Source of the DNA: an uncultured Acidobacteriota bacterium
GTDB taxonomy: Bacteria > Acidobacteriota > Vicinamibacteria > Vicinamibacterales > SCN-69-37
Assembly: GCA_937880585.1 (NCBI GenBank)
Contig: CALFMR010000134.1
Span: 1 to 6,898, forward strand
Direction of reading: 5' to 3'
Length of the DNA stretch: 6,898 nucleotides
Below, in pieces: positions 5,968-6,898 of the stretch (the first letter of the stretch is position 1; each line of letters opens with the position of its first letter). The position numbers were made by a program, and so were the translations under genes. The notes beneath the pieces are model-generated. The model did no database searches. It worked only from the letters and a program-made list of their open reading frames with translations, and had not been told where the DNA came from.

Positions 5968-6898
5968 TCCCCGTGCGCGCGACTTCGGCCGGCACGCTCG
6001 CGGAGGCCGGCGCCGGAGTGGGCGCTGGTGCAGGTGTGGGCGTCATCGGTGCCGGCGCGGCCGTCAGCCGCGTCTTCGCATAACGGCCCACCTCGCGGAC
6101 GATGTCCGCGTCGGATGGCGGCGTGGCGCGGCCGTACAGCCGCACGTACAAACGCAGGAGCGGGTCGTCGTACGCGTAGCGCTTGGCGTGCACGGTGATG
6201 AGATCCACATCCTCGAGCCACGACAGATAGTCTTTCGTCGAGCCGGGCGTACGGCGCAGATGGTGCGCGACTTCGGTGAGGCTGAGCGGCTCGACGTCGG
6301 CGAGCACGCCGAGAATCGCCTTGAGTGCGCCGTAGCCCCGCGCACGATGCAGGCGGAACTCGTAGGACTCGCGGCAGCGCGCCGCGCCGGTGCCGCCCGG
6401 GGAGAAGAGCGCCGCGAGCGCGGCAATCGGATCGCTGGCCGGTCCGCTGGACGCGAGCGTCGACAAGAGCTCGGCGACGGCGGCCGCCCGGCCGTCGGTG
6501 AGCGCGGTGACCGGGCCCGCGACGTCGGACGCCCATTCGCGGCGCGCGCCGTCCACGGCGAGCGCCATCGCTTCGACTTCCTGCGCATCGAGCGCCGGCA
6601 CGTGGACGACCTCGAAGCGCGCGGGCGCATCGCGAAGCAGCCGATGGACGCGCGTCGTGAAGCGGGACGCGAGGACGAAATGCGACGGGCTGGCCGCCAG
6701 CCGCGCGACGAAATCGCGCTGCACCTGACGGAGGCCGGGAAAGCTTTCGAACGTGCGGATGTCGATGAAGTCGTCGAGCAGGAACGTGGCCGGCCCGCCG
6801 TCGGGCGCGCGGGCCGCATCGACGTGATCGAGCAGCGCGTCGAACGCCGCGCGCGCCGAAAGGCCGTCAGGCGCCGTGCCGGTCGCGAAACGGCTCAC
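5951..6898 (-). CDS. ATP-binding protein (AAA/archaeal-ATPase-like) with winged-helix C-terminus, cut by right edge
   Basis: The frame is open at the right edge, so the visible 315 residues are the C-terminal part; the GTG at 6898-6896 should not be taken as the start. Residues 38-44 (TFLLDDF) look like a Walker B strand, and HFVLASRFTTR (73-83) sits where such ATPases have sensor 1, with a following helix and strand (VHRLLRD, FEVVHVPALD) as in the AAA/archaeal-ATPase (PF01637-like) fold. The P-loop would lie upstream, outside the window. Residues about 188-256 (ALKAILGVLADVEPLSLTEVAHHLRR, then STKDYLSWLEDVDLITVHAKRYAYDDPLLRLYVRLYG) form a winged-helix-like module, as in STAND-type and archaeal ATPases. 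A Pro/Ala-rich tail (281-307) ends in GIIEID. The function is unknown; family members are often regulators or toxin- or defence-linked ATPases, but nothing here shows that. It converges on rnc with overlapping ends. Confidence 0.75.
   Translation of the reverse strand: MSRFATGTAPDGLSARAAFDALLDHVDAARAPDGGPATFLLDDFIDIRTFESFPGLRQVQRDFVARLAASPSHFVLASRFTTRVHRLLRDAPARFEVVHVPALDAQEVEAMALAVDGARREWASDVAGPVTALTDGRAAAVAELLSTLASSGPASDPIAALAALFSPGGTGAARCRESYEFRLHRARGYGALKAILGVLADVEPLSLTEVAHHLRRTPGSTKDYLSWLEDVDLITVHAKRYAYDDPLLRLYVRLYGRATPPSDADIVREVGRYAKTRLTAAPAPMTPTPAPAPTPAPASASVPAEVARTGIIEID
5999..6058 (-). repeat. Low-complexity Pro/Ala/Thr coding repeat in the ATPase tail
   Basis: These 60 bases encode visible residues 281-300 of the ATPase, almost all Pro, Ala and Thr in alternation (a PTPAPAPTPAPA core). 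On the plus strand the same DNA reads as degenerate GGCGCTGG/GGTGTGGG units. It probably forms an extended, disordered tail after the winged-helix module. The repeat is imperfect, so length changes by slippage are possible but not shown. Confidence 0.6.

Overview
The window is a 6.9 kb stretch of very GC-rich bacterial chromosome. Seven genes are well supported and an eighth is cut by the right edge. The strong G/C bias at third codon positions, the mix of genes and the style of the membrane-bound PP2C phosphatase resemble soil Acidobacteriota (Vicinamibacteria-like). That placement is inferred from gene content and composition and has not been tested. There are no rRNA or tRNA genes, mobile elements, phage genes or CRISPR arrays. 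Coding density is very high: the longest non-coding gap is 79 bp, and several neighbouring genes overlap.

Left block, minus strand (1-1296): a cell-envelope operon read right to left. It starts with an FtsB/DivIC-type septum protein. A DedA-family membrane protein follows 18 bp later. The start of an OprO/OprP-type porin, cut by the left edge, overlaps the dedA stop codon by 4 bases. Across a 54-bp divergent gap lies cutA on the plus strand. cutA converges, with only 9 bp between stop codons, on a cystathionine gamma-synthase/gamma-lyase family PLP enzyme on the minus strand (1693-2850).

Right block, plus strand (2930-4999 and 4996-5967): a 79-bp divergent gap holds a good extended -10 promoter candidate and an inverted repeat. 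It leads into a 689-residue membrane-bound PP2C/SpoIIE (RsbU-type) serine phosphatase with four membrane segments, an extracytoplasmic sensor region and a HAMP domain. The phosphatase stop codon overlaps, as ATGA, the start of an RNase III gene. That RNase III carries an extra N-terminal domain of about 80 residues resembling DUF2007, the most unusual item here. The rnc gene overlaps by 17 bp, tail to tail, with a minus-strand ATPase gene (5951 to the right edge). This ATPase has a Walker B-like motif, a winged-helix-like C-terminal domain and a Pro/Ala-rich tail; its P-loop must lie outside the window.

Most of the window is housekeeping. The parts worth a second look are the DUF2007-RNase III fusion, its translational coupling to a membrane stress-type phosphatase, and the unidentified sensor region of that phosphatase.
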